Positions 34,319-43,781 of a DNA stretch of 64,000 bases are shown piece after piece. The stretch spans positions 62,001 through 126,000 of the forward strand of contig JADJTK010000015.1 of assembly GCA_016711225.1 (NCBI GenBank), written 5' to 3'. Source of the DNA: Opitutaceae bacterium. Its GTDB lineage: Bacteria > Verrucomicrobiota > Verrucomicrobiia > Opitutales > Opitutaceae. The first letter of the stretch is position 1; each line of letters begins with the position of its first letter. The notes below the pieces were generated by a model, which had not been told where the DNA came from, did no database searches, and saw only the letters and a program-made list of their open reading frames with translations. The translations under genes were made by a program, and so were the position numbers.

Positions 34319-36341
34319 ATGAGCGCCCCCCTTTCCGCCGAAAGCGAGACCTTCGTCCCTCCCGCCGCCCCGCGCGCCAGCTCCCTGTCCGATCTCGACA
34401 CCTACCGCCGACTCCACGCCGAGAGCTTGTCCTCCCCGGATACCTTCTGGCCCGCCCAGATCGCAGGCTTTCACTGGTTCCAGCAGCCCGACCGCGCCTT
34501 CGTCGGCGAAGGTTCGGAGGCACGCTGGTTCCCCGGCGGCCGCACCAACCTCGCCTTCAACGCCCTTGAGCGCCACCTCCTCGCCGGCCGCGGCGACACC
34601 CTCGCCCTCATCTGGGAAAGTGAAGCCGTCGGTCCCGACCGCCAGCCGTGCGAAATCCGCCGCTACACCTATCGCCAACTCCGCGACGAAGTGGTCCGCC
34701 TCGCCTCCGCGCTCGCCGGCCTCGGAGTAAAGAGCGGCGACCGCGTCACCGTCTACCTGCCGATCATACCCGAGCTGCCGATCGCGATGCTCGCCTGCGC
34801 CTGGCTCGGCGCGGCGCACAACGTCGTCTTCGCCGGATTCCCCTCCCAAGCACTCCTCGACCGCATCGAGGATTCCGGTAGCCACGTCGTCATCACCGCC
34901 GACGGCGGCTGGCGCAACGGGAAGGTCGTCCCGCTCAAGCCGATCCTCGACGAAGCGCTCGCCCGCACCGCCCTCGTCCGCCACACGGTTGTGCTCCGCC
35001 ACACTGGCTCACCCGTCGAGTTGCGCGCCGGCCGCGACCACCTCTGGAGCGAGCTCGTCGCCACTGCCGATTCCACCTTGCCCGGCCGAGGTGCCGAGCG
35101 ACCACCCGTCGTTCCTCATGTACACCTCCGGTAGCACCGGCAAACCGAAGGGCATCGCCCACGGCACCGCCGGCTACCTCGTCCACACCGGACTCACCGC
35201 CCGCCACGCCTTCGATCTGCACCCCGGAGATGTCGTCTGGTGCACCGCCGATCCGGCATGGATCACCGGTCACACCTACACCGTCTACGGGCCGCTGCTC
35301 GCCGGCGCCACCACGGTCATCTACGAGGGCATACTCTCCGCTCCCGACTGGGACCGCGCGTGGGACATCGTCGCACGCCACCGCCCCCAAGTTCTCTACA
35401 CCACCCCGACCCTCGTTCGCGCCTGGATCCGCCACGGCGAAACCGGTCTGCGCCAACGCGACCTCTCCAGCCTGCGCCTGCTCGCCTCCGTCGGCGAACC
35501 CATCAATCCCTCCGTCTGGCGCTGGTTCCGCGAAGTCGTCGGCGCCGGCCGCACGCCCGTGGTCGATACCTGGTGGCAGACCGAGGCGGGCGCCGCGATG
35601 ATCTTCCCTTTCCCGTACGCCACGCCGGCAAAACCCGGCTCGGCCTCGCTGCCCTTTTTCGGCGTCGAACCCGCTCTCGTCGGTCCCGACGGCAGGGAAG
35701 TCGTCGGCGAAGGCTCCGGCCAGCTCGTCATCAAACGCCCATGGCCGGGCATGCTGCTCGGCATCTGGAACAACCCGCAGCGCTACCGTGCCACCTACTG
35801 GGAAACGATCCCGGGCTACTTCCTCACCGGCGACACCGCCCGGCGCGATACCGACGGTTACCTCTGGGTCCTCGGCCGCGCCGACGATGTCATCAAGGTC
35901 AACGGACACCGCCTCGGTACCGCTGAGATCGAGGGTGCGATCATCGCGCATCCCGCCGTGGCCGAGAGCGCCGTGGTCGGTCTGCCCGATGAACACGTCG
36001 GCGAGGCCGTGCTCGCCTTCGTCGTGCTCAAATCCGGCTCCGCCCCCGACGACGCCACCCGCGCCGGCATCATCCGCGAGATCGAGACGCAGGTGGGCAA
36101 GCTGGCCCGCCCGCGCGAGATTCGCTTCCTCGACAGCCTGCCGAAGAATCGCAGCGGCAAAATCCTTCGTCGCCTGCTTCGCGAATACGCCATCACCGGC
36201 AAGATCAGCGGCGATACCTCGACCCTCGACGACTCCACGTCCTTACCCCAAGCCGCTCCCACGGCGCTTCGCGGCGGAACACGCGATACATCGACCCTCG
36301 ACGAATCGATGGCATTGCAGCCCTCGGCCCAATCCACATGA
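34319..36341 (+). CDS. acsA: Acetyl-CoA synthetase, one-base frameshift
   Basis: About 674 residues once one extra base near 35078-35090 is removed. It activates acetate to acetyl-CoA through acetyl-AMP. The first frame covers the N-terminal FWPAQIAGFHWFQQPDRAF to DHLWSELVATAD. The second begins AEVPSDHPSFLMYTSGSTGKPKG (A3 motif YTSGSTGKPKG) and continues with DVVWCTADPAWITGHTY, TVVDTWWQTE-type A5 and GYFLTGDTARRD. It ends with the PKNRSGKILRR lysine that is acetylated in this family. Full conservation around the break points to a sequencing error. A Ser/Thr-rich tail of about 40 residues is extra. Confidence 0.92.
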
Positions 36342-36527
36342 CGCCCTCCCGCATCCGTCGCGTCACCGCACACCGCACCTGTAGTCGGGCGAACCGGACC
36401 TGAGCGACCCCGTCGCTCGACCGCGTTCGCCGTCTCCGCCTCCCTCGCGCCGCGCCCAGCGCCGCCGCTGCCTGCCCGCCCTCGTCTCTCAAATCTCAAA
36501 TTCCAGATCTCGAATCCCTTTTATCTC

Positions 36528-37515
36528 ATGAATCTCTCCCTCCGTTCGCTCTTCCTCTCCGCTCTCGCCCTCTTCGGCGCTGGCGCCCTCGCCGCCGAAC
36601 CGGCCAAACCAGCCGAGCTCCGCCTCGACTTCGCCACCTACAACCCCAGCAGCTTGGTCCTGAAGAAATTCGGCTGGCTCGAGGAGGACCTCAAAGCCGA
36701 CGGCGTCACCGTTCGCTGGATCTTCAGCGCCGGCAGCAACAAGGCCAACGAGCTCGTCTCCTCCAACAGCTCGGACTTCGGCTCCACCGCCGGATCGGCC
36801 GCACTCATCGCCCGCACGAACGGCGTGCCGCAGAAGACCATCTACGTCTACTCGCGGCCCGAGTGGGCGCAGCTGCTCGTGAAGGCCGACTCACCGATCA
36901 AGACCGTCGCCGATCTGCGCGGCAAAAAGATCGCCGCCACCCGCGGCACCGATCCGTTCACCCTCACCCTGCGCGGTCTGCGCGATGCCGGCCTCACCCA
37001 GAAGGACGTCGAGCTGGTGCCGCTCCAACACTCCGACGGCTACCTCGCCTGGCAGCGCGGCAACGTCGACGCTTGGGCCGCCCTCGATCCCTTCCTCGCC
37101 ACCGCTCTCCTCAAGGGCGGCGCCCTGTGTGCTCTTCGCGAAGGTCGGCTACAACTCCTTCGGCGTGCTCAACGTCCGTGAGGAGTTCCTCCAGCAATAC
37201 CCGACCTACGTTCAGCGCGTGATCAAGGCCTACGAGAAGGCCCGCCTCTGGATCATCGCCAACCCCGATGACGCCGCCGCCATTCTCGCCGAGGCCGCGA
37301 AGATCGACATCGCCATCGCCAAGAACCAGCTCACCCAGCGCACCGCCCTCCGACCCGAAGACGGCGCCGGCGTCCCTGGCCCGTTGTTGCACGCCGCCCT
37401 CGCCGGTGTCGTCCCGGTGCTGATCGAGGAGAAGATCGCCAAGCCCGGTTCCGATCCGGCAAAGTCGCTCGAGGAGCTGATCGACTCCGCCCCCGCTCTC
37501 GCCGCCACCAAGTAA
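36528..37515 (+). CDS. ABC transporter substrate-binding protein (SsuA/TauA/NitT type), one-base frameshift
   Basis: About 328 residues after removal of one extra base near 37121-37127. A signal peptide (SLFLSALALFGAGALA) is followed by the NMT1/SsuA-like fold: FGWLEEDLKADGVTVRWIFSAGS, DFGSTAGSAALIARTNG, TVADLRGKKIAATRGTDPFTLTLRGL and GYLAWQRGNVDAWAALDPF. It would capture an alkylsulfonate, taurine or related anion in the periplasm. It heads a binding protein/permease/ATPase operon; the sulfur context suggests a sulfonate, not proven. Confidence 0.88.
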
Positions 37516-37528
37516 CTTCGCCAGTCTC

Positions 37529-37555
37529 GTCGCCGCGCGCGCTCCGCGCGGCGAC
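37529..37555 (+). repeat. Intercistronic hairpin in the ABC operon
   Basis: GTCGCCGCGCG and CGCGCGGCGAC form a perfect 11-bp stem around a five-base loop, 14 bases after the binding-protein stop, with no U-tract. Such hairpins stabilise upstream mRNA so that more binding protein than permease is made; that role is inferred. Confidence 0.65.
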
Positions 37556-37595
37556 TCCGTTTCGCGGCAATCGACAATCCGCAATCGAAAATCAG

Positions 37596-38440
37596 ATGCC
37601 CTCCACACCGACCCACGACGCCACCCGCACCTCCCCGTGCACGGGCGCACCTTCCGTCGGCTTCCTGCAACGCCGTCCCGCCCGCTGGCTCCTGGCCGCC
37701 GCGGTCCCCGCGCTGCTGTTCGCGCTGTGGTGGCTGGCCACCGACGTGTGGCATCTCTTCCTGCCGAACCAACTTCCCTCGCCCCGCCAGGTCTGGTCCG
37801 CCCTCCTCGAACTCACCGGCGAAGGCGACTACACCCGCCACGTCGCCGCCTCCCTGCGACGCGTCGGCATCGGTTTCTCCCTCGGCGCCTCCGCCGCGCT
37901 GATCATCGGCCTCGCCGTCGGCCTCTCCCGCACCCTTGAGCGCCTGCTCGACCCGACCCTGCAGGCCCTGCGCAACGTCCCCTCCCTGGCCTGGGTGCCA
38001 TTCCTGCTCCTGTGGCTCGGCATCGACGAGACCCCCAAAATCACCCTGATCGCCATCGGCAGTTTCTTCCCGTCTACCTCAACCTCGTCACCGGGGTCCG
38101 CCAAGTGGATCGTAAGCTCATCGAGGTCGGCCACATCTTCGGCCTAGGCCAGTTCGAGCTCGTCTGGCGCATCTTCCTGCCCGCCGCCACGCCGTACGCC
38201 CTCGCCGGCCTGCGCATCGGCGCCGGCCAAGCGTGGCTCTTCCTCGTCGCCGCCGAACTCATCGCCTCCACCCGCGGCCTCGGCTTCATGCTCATCGACG
38301 GCCAGAACAACCTGCGCCCCGACATCATGCTCGTCGGCATCCTCACCCTGGCATTACTCGGCAAGACCACCGACGGCCTCCTGCGCCTGCTCGAGCGCCG
38401 CCTGCTCGTCTGGTCCGACAGCTTCGAAGCAAAAGCCTGA
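37596..38440 (+). CDS. ABC transporter permease (SsuC/TauC type), one base missing
   Basis: About 281 residues if one base is restored near 38068-38072 (...IAIGSFFP | VYLNLVTGVRQVD...). Six membrane segments are expected. The family motif for coupling to the ATPase is present in VYLNLVTGVRQVDRKLIEVGHIFGLG. The ALRNVPSLAWVPFLLLWLGI segment is typical of SsuC/NrtB permeases. It forms the channel for the substrate of the gene at 36528. Confidence 0.88.
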
Positions 38441-38442
38441 CC

Positions 38443-39261
38443 ATGGCCGAGACCTCCACCCTTCCTCCCTCCGCCGCGCCCGCGCTCACCCGCGGCAGCC
38501 GCATCGAGCTCCAAGCCGTGGGCAAACAATTCCCCGGCGGCGCCCCCGTCCTCTCCGACGTGGATCTCTCCGTACGCCCGGGCGAGATTGTCAGCCTCGT
38601 GGGCCCCAGCGGTTGCGGCAAATCCACACTTCTGCGCCTGCTCGCCGGTCTCGACCGCGAACACACCGGCGCGCTGCTCGTCGACGGCCGCCCCGTCGCC
38701 GGCCCCGATCGCGCCGTCGGTTTCATGTTCCAGGAGCCCCGCCTCCTGCCCTGGCTCACCGTCGCACAGAACATCGCCTTCGGCATCGCCCCTGCCCGCC
38801 GGGCCGACACCGCCGCCATCGTCGCGCGCCTCATCAACCAAGTGCACCTCGACGGCTCCGCCGCCCTCTATCCGCGCCAGCTCTCCGGCGGCATGCAGCA
38901 GCGCACCGCGCTCGCCCGCGCCCTCGCCGCCGAACCCGCCGTGCTCCTGCTCGATGAGCCGTTCAGCGCCCTCGACGCCTTCACGCGCATCCATCTCCAA
39001 GATCTCGTGCTCGAGCTCTGGCAACGCACGCAGCTCACGATGGTGCTCGTCACCCACGAGGTCGACGAGTCGCTCTACCTAAGCGACCGCGTGGTCGTCT
39101 TCAGCGAGCGCCCCGCCCTCATCTCCGAAATCGTCGACGTGCGCCTCGCCCGCCCCCGCGACCGCCGCGATCCAGCGCTGCTCGAGCTGCGTGGCCACCT
39201 CCTCGAGAAACTGCGCCTCGCCGGCCGCTGGGACCGCAAGAAGCCCGAGTACGAGATCTGA
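38443..39261 (+). CDS. ABC transporter ATP-binding protein (SsuB/TauB type)
   Basis: 272 residues, starting two bases after the permease stop. Motifs are Walker A GPSGCGKST, Q-loop FMFQEPRLLPWLTV, signature LSGGMQQRTALARAL, Walker B AVLLLDEPFSALD and switch His in VLVTHEVDESLYL. It energises the importer formed by the two preceding genes. Confidence 0.95.
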   Translation: MAETSTLPPSAAPALTRGSRIELQAVGKQFPGGAPVLSDVDLSVRPGEIVSLVGPSGCGKSTLLRLLAGLDREHTGALLVDGRPVAGPDRAVGFMFQEPRLLPWLTVAQNIAFGIAPARRADTAAIVARLINQVHLDGSAALYPRQLSGGMQQRTALARALAAEPAVLLLDEPFSALDAFTRIHLQDLVLELWQRTQLTMVLVTHEVDESLYLSDRVVVFSERPALISEIVDVRLARPRDRRDPALLELRGHLLEKLRLAGRWDRKKPEYEI

Positions 39262-39265
39262 CGCC

Positions 39266-40003
39266 ATGAAACTCCTCGTCTGGGATTTCAACGGCACCCT
39301 CGGCTACCGCGACGACCACTGGCGCGGCGCGATCCAGGATCTACTCACAGCGGAGGCGCCGGAGTTCACTCCCCTCCCCGCGCAATTGCCCGCATTCTTT
39401 CGCGCGAGCTTCCCGTGGCGCACGCCAGAGGTGCCGCATCCGCATCTCAACACCGCCGACCGCTGGTGGTCCGCGCTGGAGCCGATCTTCGAGCGCACCT
39501 TCCGCTCGCTCGGGGTCGATCCCGCGCGCGCCGACCGCTTGGCCCGAAGCGTTCGCCGCTACTACTGCGCCGCCCACCGCTGGCATCTCTATCCCGACGT
39601 CCTGCCCGCGCTCGACGCGCTCTCCGCGCAGGGCTGGCAACACGCGCTGCTGACCAACCATGTGCCCGAGTTGCCGCAGATTCTCCGCGGCCTCGAGCTC
39701 GGTGGGCGCTTCGTCCACCTCGGCAATTCCGCCGCCACCGGCTACGAAAAGCCGCACCCTCGCGCCTTCGAGCTCCTCACGGAAGCCGTCGGCCACCCCG
39801 ACGAGATCTGGATGATCGGCGACTCGCCCACCTCCGACTTCGCCGGCGCCCAACGCGCGGGTTGGAATGCCCTGCTCGTCCGCCAGACCACGCCGTCCGC
39901 CGCCGAGCCAAGCCTCGCCAACCTCGACGATCTCGTCACTTTCCTCGCCGCCGCCCGCCCGCCGCATTCGCTCTGCAACACTCTGGCGCTCTCCACCCTC
40001 TAG
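39266..40003 (+). CDS. HAD-superfamily hydrolase with Asn in motif I
   Basis: 245 residues. Motif I reads DFNGTLG instead of DxDGT, so the usual general acid/base Asp is Asn; motif II is LLTNH, motif III Lys is in GYEKPHPRAFE, and motif IV is MIGDSPTSDFAGAQRAG. The substitution questions ordinary phosphatase activity; phosphotransferase, dehalogenase-like or altered pH use are alternatives. It starts five bases after the ATPase gene and nine bases before metY, so it belongs to the same transcript. Confidence 0.88.
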   Translation: MKLLVWDFNGTLGYRDDHWRGAIQDLLTAEAPEFTPLPAQLPAFFRASFPWRTPEVPHPHLNTADRWWSALEPIFERTFRSLGVDPARADRLARSVRRYYCAAHRWHLYPDVLPALDALSAQGWQHALLTNHVPELPQILRGLELGGRFVHLGNSAATGYEKPHPRAFELLTEAVGHPDEIWMIGDSPTSDFAGAQRAGWNALLVRQTTPSAAEPSLANLDDLVTFLAAARPPHSLCNTLALSTL

Positions 40004-40012
40004 CTTTTCCTC

Positions 40013-41311
40013 ATGGCCAACGAAAACCGTTCCTTCGGATTCGAAACCCGGATGCTCCACGCCGGGCATATCCCCGACGCCGCCACCGGCGCGCGCGCGG
40101 TGCCCATCTACCAGACGACCTCGTACGTCTTCGACAACGCTGACCACGCCGCCCGCCTCTTCGAGCTGAAGGAATATGGCGACATCTACACGCGCATCGG
40201 CAACCCGACCAACGCCGTGCTCGAGGAGCGCCTCGCCTCGCTCGAAGGCGCAACCGGCGCCGTCGCCACCGCCAGCGGTATGGCGGCGCAGTTCCTCACG
40301 TTCATGACGCTGCTGGAGCCCGGCGACGAAATCGTGGCTTCCACGCACCTCTACGGCGGCACGATCACCCAGCTCACCCACACCCTGAAAAAACTCTCGG
40401 TGAAGGTGCATTTCGTCGAGCCGACCAACCTCGACAACTGGGCCCGCGCCATCACGCCGAAGACCCGCTTCCTCTACGGCGAAACGATCGGCAACCCGAA
40501 GGGCAGTATCCTCGACCTGGAGCCACTCGCCGCGCTCGCGCATTCGCACGGCATCCCGCTGGTCGTCGACAACACCTTCGCCACCCCGTGGCTGTGCCGC
40601 CCGATGGATTTTGGCGCCGACATCGTCGTCTACTCCGCCACCAAGTTCCTCGCCGGCCACGGCAACTCCATCGTCGGCGCCGTGCTCGACTCCGGCCGCT
40701 TCGACTTCACGAACTTCCCGACGATCGCCGCGCCCGAGCCGGCCTACCACAACCTGAAGTTCTTCGATACGTTCGGCCACTACGCCTTCCTCATGAAGGT
40801 GCGCACCGTTTCGCTGCGCGACACCGGCGCCTGCCTCTCGCCCACCAACGCGTTTCTTGCGCTCCAGGGAATCGAGACACTCTCGCTGCGCATGGATCGC
40901 CACGTGGCCAACGCGCTCACCGTCGCGAAGTACCTCGAAAACCATCCGAAGGTCGCGTGGGTTTCCTACGCCGGCCTGCCCTCGCATCCGCAGCACGCCC
41001 TCGGGAAGAAGTACCTGCCGCGCGGCACCGGCGCCGTGTTCTCCTTCGGTCTGAAGACCACGCCCGAGAAGGCCCGCGCCGCCGGTGCGCAGTTCATCGA
41101 AGGGCTGGAGCTCTTCTCGCACCTGGCCAACGTGGGCGACGTCCGCAGCCTCGTCATCCACCCCGCCTCGACCACTCACCAACAACTCACCGACGCCGAA
41201 CTCACCGCCTGCGGGATCGGCCCGGAGCTGATCCGCCTTTCTGTCGGACTCGAAAACTCGGAGGACCTCCTATGGGATCTGGAACAAGCCTTGCATGTGA
41301 CCTCAGTCTGA
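40013..41311 (+). CDS. metY: O-acetylhomoserine sulfhydrylase / aminocarboxypropyltransferase (PLP)
   Basis: 432 residues. This Cys/Met-metabolism PLP enzyme makes homocysteine from O-acetylhomoserine and sulfide. Landmarks are FETRMLHAGHIPDAATGARAVPIYQTTSYVF (key PIYQTTSYVF), RIGNPTNAVLEERLASLEG, the PLP lysine in YSATKFLAGHGNS, and the C-terminal IHPASTTHQQLTDAE...GIGPELIRLSVGLE. A methionine gamma-lyase activity is the main alternative; the length and MetY-type insertions (for example FDFTNFPT) favour sulfhydrylase. Confidence 0.93.
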   Translation: MANENRSFGFETRMLHAGHIPDAATGARAVPIYQTTSYVFDNADHAARLFELKEYGDIYTRIGNPTNAVLEERLASLEGATGAVATASGMAAQFLTFMTLLEPGDEIVASTHLYGGTITQLTHTLKKLSVKVHFVEPTNLDNWARAITPKTRFLYGETIGNPKGSILDLEPLAALAHSHGIPLVVDNTFATPWLCRPMDFGADIVVYSATKFLAGHGNSIVGAVLDSGRFDFTNFPTIAAPEPAYHNLKFFDTFGHYAFLMKVRTVSLRDTGACLSPTNAFLALQGIETLSLRMDRHVANALTVAKYLENHPKVAWVSYAGLPSHPQHALGKKYLPRGTGAVFSFGLKTTPEKARAAGAQFIEGLELFSHLANVGDVRSLVIHPASTTHQQLTDAELTACGIGPELIRLSVGLENSEDLLWDLEQALHVTSV

Positions 41312-41805
41312 AAACGACGCTCTCCCCCGAGCAGCAGTCGCGTTTCCAGGATACCGCCACCATCCGGCGGCTCCTCTCGCATCCCGGCACCGTCGCGGTC
41401 GTCGGCCTCTCGGCCGATCCGCAGAAGCCGAGCTATTTCGTGGCCTCCTACCTGCAAAAACGCGGCTGGAAGATCATCCCGGTCTCGCCCAAGCCCGGTC
41501 GTATCCTCGGCGAGGAGAGCGTGCGCGATCTCGCATCGATCACCGTGCCCGTGGACGTCGTGGACATCTTCCGCCCGCCCGCGGAGCTGCCCTCCATCGT
41601 CGAGCGGGCCATCGCCATCAAGGCGAAGGTGGTGTGGATGCAGCTCAAGCTCGTCAACACCGCCGCCGCCGAAACCGCCGCCGCCGCCGGCCTCACCGTC
41701 GTCGCCGACAAGTGCATGAAGATGGAGCATGGCCGCCACTTCGGCGGACTGCATAGCGCTGGAATGAACACCGGCCTCATCTCAGCCCGCCGCCTCCCGC
41801 GCTGA
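41272..41805 (+). CDS. CoA-binding domain protein (YccU family)
   Basis: 177 residues. The Rossmann CoA-binding fold is visible: IRRLLSHPGTVAVVGLSADPQKPSYFVASYLQKRG (key VAVVGLSADPQKPSY), IIPVSPKPGRILGEESV, VDVVDIFRPPAELPSIV, VVWMQLKLVN and VADKCMKMEHGR. The start overlaps the metY 3' end by 40 bases and is supported by GGAGGACCTCC just upstream. Function is unknown; family members are often associated with sulfur or redox genes. Confidence 0.9.
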   Translation: MGSGTSLACDLSLKTTLSPEQQSRFQDTATIRRLLSHPGTVAVVGLSADPQKPSYFVASYLQKRGWKIIPVSPKPGRILGEESVRDLASITVPVDVVDIFRPPAELPSIVERAIAIKAKVVWMQLKLVNTAAAETAAAAGLTVVADKCMKMEHGRHFGGLHSAGMNTGLISARRLPR

Positions 41806-41817
41806 GCGAAAACCATG

Positions 41818-41877
41818 AGCCTATTGGGCCTGGCCCAATAGGCTGGCAAGGTGGACCGCGTTGTCCCCAACGCGGTC
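41818..41877. repeat. Two adjacent perfect hairpins after the CoA-binding gene
   Basis: AGCCTATTGGGCC-T-GGCCCAATAGGCT (41818-41844) is a 13-bp perfect inverted repeat. Nine bases later GACCGCGTTG-TCCC-CAACGCGGTC (41854-41877) is another with 10-bp arms. They mark the border between the sulfur operon and the accessory island and may terminate the former. Confidence 0.65.
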
Positions 41878-42060
41878 GGATTGGGGTTTCTGCAAGCCTG
41901 CCTCGCCACCGCGCTTTGTGCATTTCCGGAATCCGGCGACACACAACTGCGCGCACAAGACCTCGCCGCCCTCTGGGAAATCGTCGCCGCCTGGCCGGCC
42001 CTGCCGCCCGAACTGCGCACCGCGTGCCTGGCGGTGACACGGGCGGGCTTGCCGAAGTAA
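41851..42060 (+). CDS. Possible small protein or gene fragment
   Basis: Up to 69 residues, ending AALWEIVAAWPALPPELRTACLAVTRAGLPK (key VAAWPALPPELR). Endings of this kind occur in short uncharacterised ORFs of mobile DNA. The frame begins inside a hairpin and has no convincing ribosome site, so only the C-terminal half may be meaningful. Its last bases belong to the 143-bp repeat shared with 49826-49968. Confidence 0.3.
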   Translation: MDRVVPNAVGLGFLQACLATALCAFPESGDTQLRAQDLAALWEIVAAWPALPPELRTACLAVTRAGLPK

Positions 42061-42083
42061 TACAACTCTGGCCCCCTAGTTTG

Positions 42084-43739
42084 ATGAAGCTCGTATTGGT
42101 CCTCGGCGGAGTTGCCGTTGTCGTTGGCCTTCTCGTCGTTTGCGCCCGGCTTAAGTCGCGTTCGGCTGACGCGGTCCCGTTGTGGAGCGAAGGAGAATCA
42201 ATCTATGGATTCATCAGCAGGCATCTCGTGACGTCGACTGGCGAGCTAAGCGAAAAGACCGGTGACCTTCCCGACGAAGCAAAGCGAAACAAGCCCGGCG
42301 AGGTGCATTGGGTTGCCGGAGGACTAGATGGTGTTTTCGGCCATCATGGGGGCGGAGCCCAAGCAGAAGAGAAGGCGTCTCGGGTGGCGTCGTTGATCGC
42401 CCAAATTGCGCGCACCGGTGCGATTGAGGCCCAGCGTGAGCTCTACGGGCTTCTTCTGGAGAGTACGGTTCTCGATATCCTCGATCCCGCGGTCGAGCGG
42501 ATGGTGCAACAGCAAACGCCCGTAACTCCGACGTTGCACGAGTTCGCAATCACTATGGCGACGCGTTCTCCCGACCGGGAGCCGGTGAAATTCGCAATCG
42601 CGCTCCTCGGGATCATCCGCGATCCGGCCGACATGAAAGTTGTTGTTCTGCTGGGCAAGCACGAGGAGTTCACGCTGTTCTCCGCTGTGGCGCTGACAAA
42701 CTCACTTTCCGATCCCGAGCCTGCGTTGCTCGATCTGGCCCAGCACGTCCACGGGTGGGGCAGGATTCACACGGTCGAGCGGCTGGCGAAGACCAAGACC
42801 CCGTCGGTCAAGCGCTGGCTGCTCCTGCACGGCTATGACAACAGCGTCATGCACGAATACCTTGCCTACACATGCGCCGTCGCCGGGGAACTCCACGTCA
42901 CACTGTCTGCTGACCTGATCAACTCCGAGTCCCTGAAGGCTGCGACCGACCTCCTGCGTGCGTTGATCGCCGGCGGGCCAGCACAAGACATCAACGACTA
43001 CGAGAATGCCGCGGCTGTTGCGACCGACTATCTCAGGCATGTGAAGAACACGCCACCGGCCCTGCCGCATTTCACCGCTGTTCATGCACTCGCCGACTAC
43101 CTGCGCTCGGCCTCGTGGGATTCATCCGCCCGGGAGGAGAACGGCTGGACGGAAGAGCGGCGGAGAGCAGTGCTTGCTTCCGCAGATGAATTCCTAGGCC
43201 GGAGGGGGTGGGAAGAGCTCGTACGCCAAGGGCTGACCAGCGAGGACCGGACTGTGTTTTTCGAGGCTGATTCCGTCGCGAAACAGGTGGGGGTCGATAC
43301 ATGGTCAATCCATTGGAAGCGCGTCCAGGCCGACCCGACGGATGCGTCCCGCTGGTTTTCCGTGATGGCCCAGGCGAACGCGGAGCGGATCGGCGACATC
43401 GTCCAACTCGCCGAGTCGAAGCTACCGCTAGCCGAGATCGCATCCGGGCCAGCGGACTCGTTGGGGCTGGGTTCTGATTTCAAGACTCATTCAGCCCTGG
43501 ACATGGTGATGCAGTCGCTCGGCCCCTACTCGGGGAAAGGAAAAACGCTTGTTCTGGCGGGCCTGCGCAGCCCAGTGGTGCGAAACCGCAACATGGCCCT
43601 CAAGGCACTCGCCGCTTGGAATGCAGCCGACCGCGATGCCGAGATCGTCGCCGCACTGCGCAGAGCCAGCGCCGAAGAACCGCGGCCAGAAGTGAAGGAA
43701 CGCATCGAGCTCGTGCTTGATGGAAAGCCGGTCGATTAA
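42084..43739 (+). CDS. Membrane-anchored HEAT-repeat-like protein
   Basis: 551 residues. An N-terminal membrane segment (LVLVLGGVAVVVGLLVVCARL) is followed by an all-helical domain with paired amphipathic helices, including SAVALTNSLSDPEPALLDLAQHVHGWGRIHTVERLAK (key HGWGRIHTVERL) and SVMHEYLAYTCAVAGEL. C-terminal helices (RNRNMALKALAAW) suggest HEAT/Armadillo repeats. Similar proteins exist in Firmicutes, often misnamed. The start at 42084 is supported by an exact partial copy at 49869 beginning with the same ATG. Composition is less GC-rich than the flanks. The cellular role is unknown. Confidence 0.75.
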   Translation: MKLVLVLGGVAVVVGLLVVCARLKSRSADAVPLWSEGESIYGFISRHLVTSTGELSEKTGDLPDEAKRNKPGEVHWVAGGLDGVFGHHGGGAQAEEKASRVASLIAQIARTGAIEAQRELYGLLLESTVLDILDPAVERMVQQQTPVTPTLHEFAITMATRSPDREPVKFAIALLGIIRDPADMKVVVLLGKHEEFTLFSAVALTNSLSDPEPALLDLAQHVHGWGRIHTVERLAKTKTPSVKRWLLLHGYDNSVMHEYLAYTCAVAGELHVTLSADLINSESLKAATDLLRALIAGGPAQDINDYENAAAVATDYLRHVKNTPPALPHFTAVHALADYLRSASWDSSAREENGWTEERRRAVLASADEFLGRRGWEELVRQGLTSEDRTVFFEADSVAKQVGVDTWSIHWKRVQADPTDASRWFSVMAQANAERIGDIVQLAESKLPLAEIASGPADSLGLGSDFKTHSALDMVMQSLGPYSGKGKTLVLAGLRSPVVRNRNMALKALAAWNAADRDAEIVAALRRASAEEPRPEVKERIELVLDGKPVD

Positions 43740-43781
43740 CACCGGATGGCACTCCTCTGCTGTCCGATGTAACCTCCACCA

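Noticed and set aside
38060..38075. Programmed frameshift in the ABC permease (and similar in acs, ABC binding protein, ADOP)
   Set aside because: No slippery heptamer or shared context is present, the breaks go in both directions, and each removes an essential part of the protein; single-base sequencing errors explain them better.
41818..41877. Tandem hairpins as a CRISPR or attC-like site
   Set aside because: Only two unrelated hairpins with no repeat-spacer regularity and no integrase or cas gene in the window.
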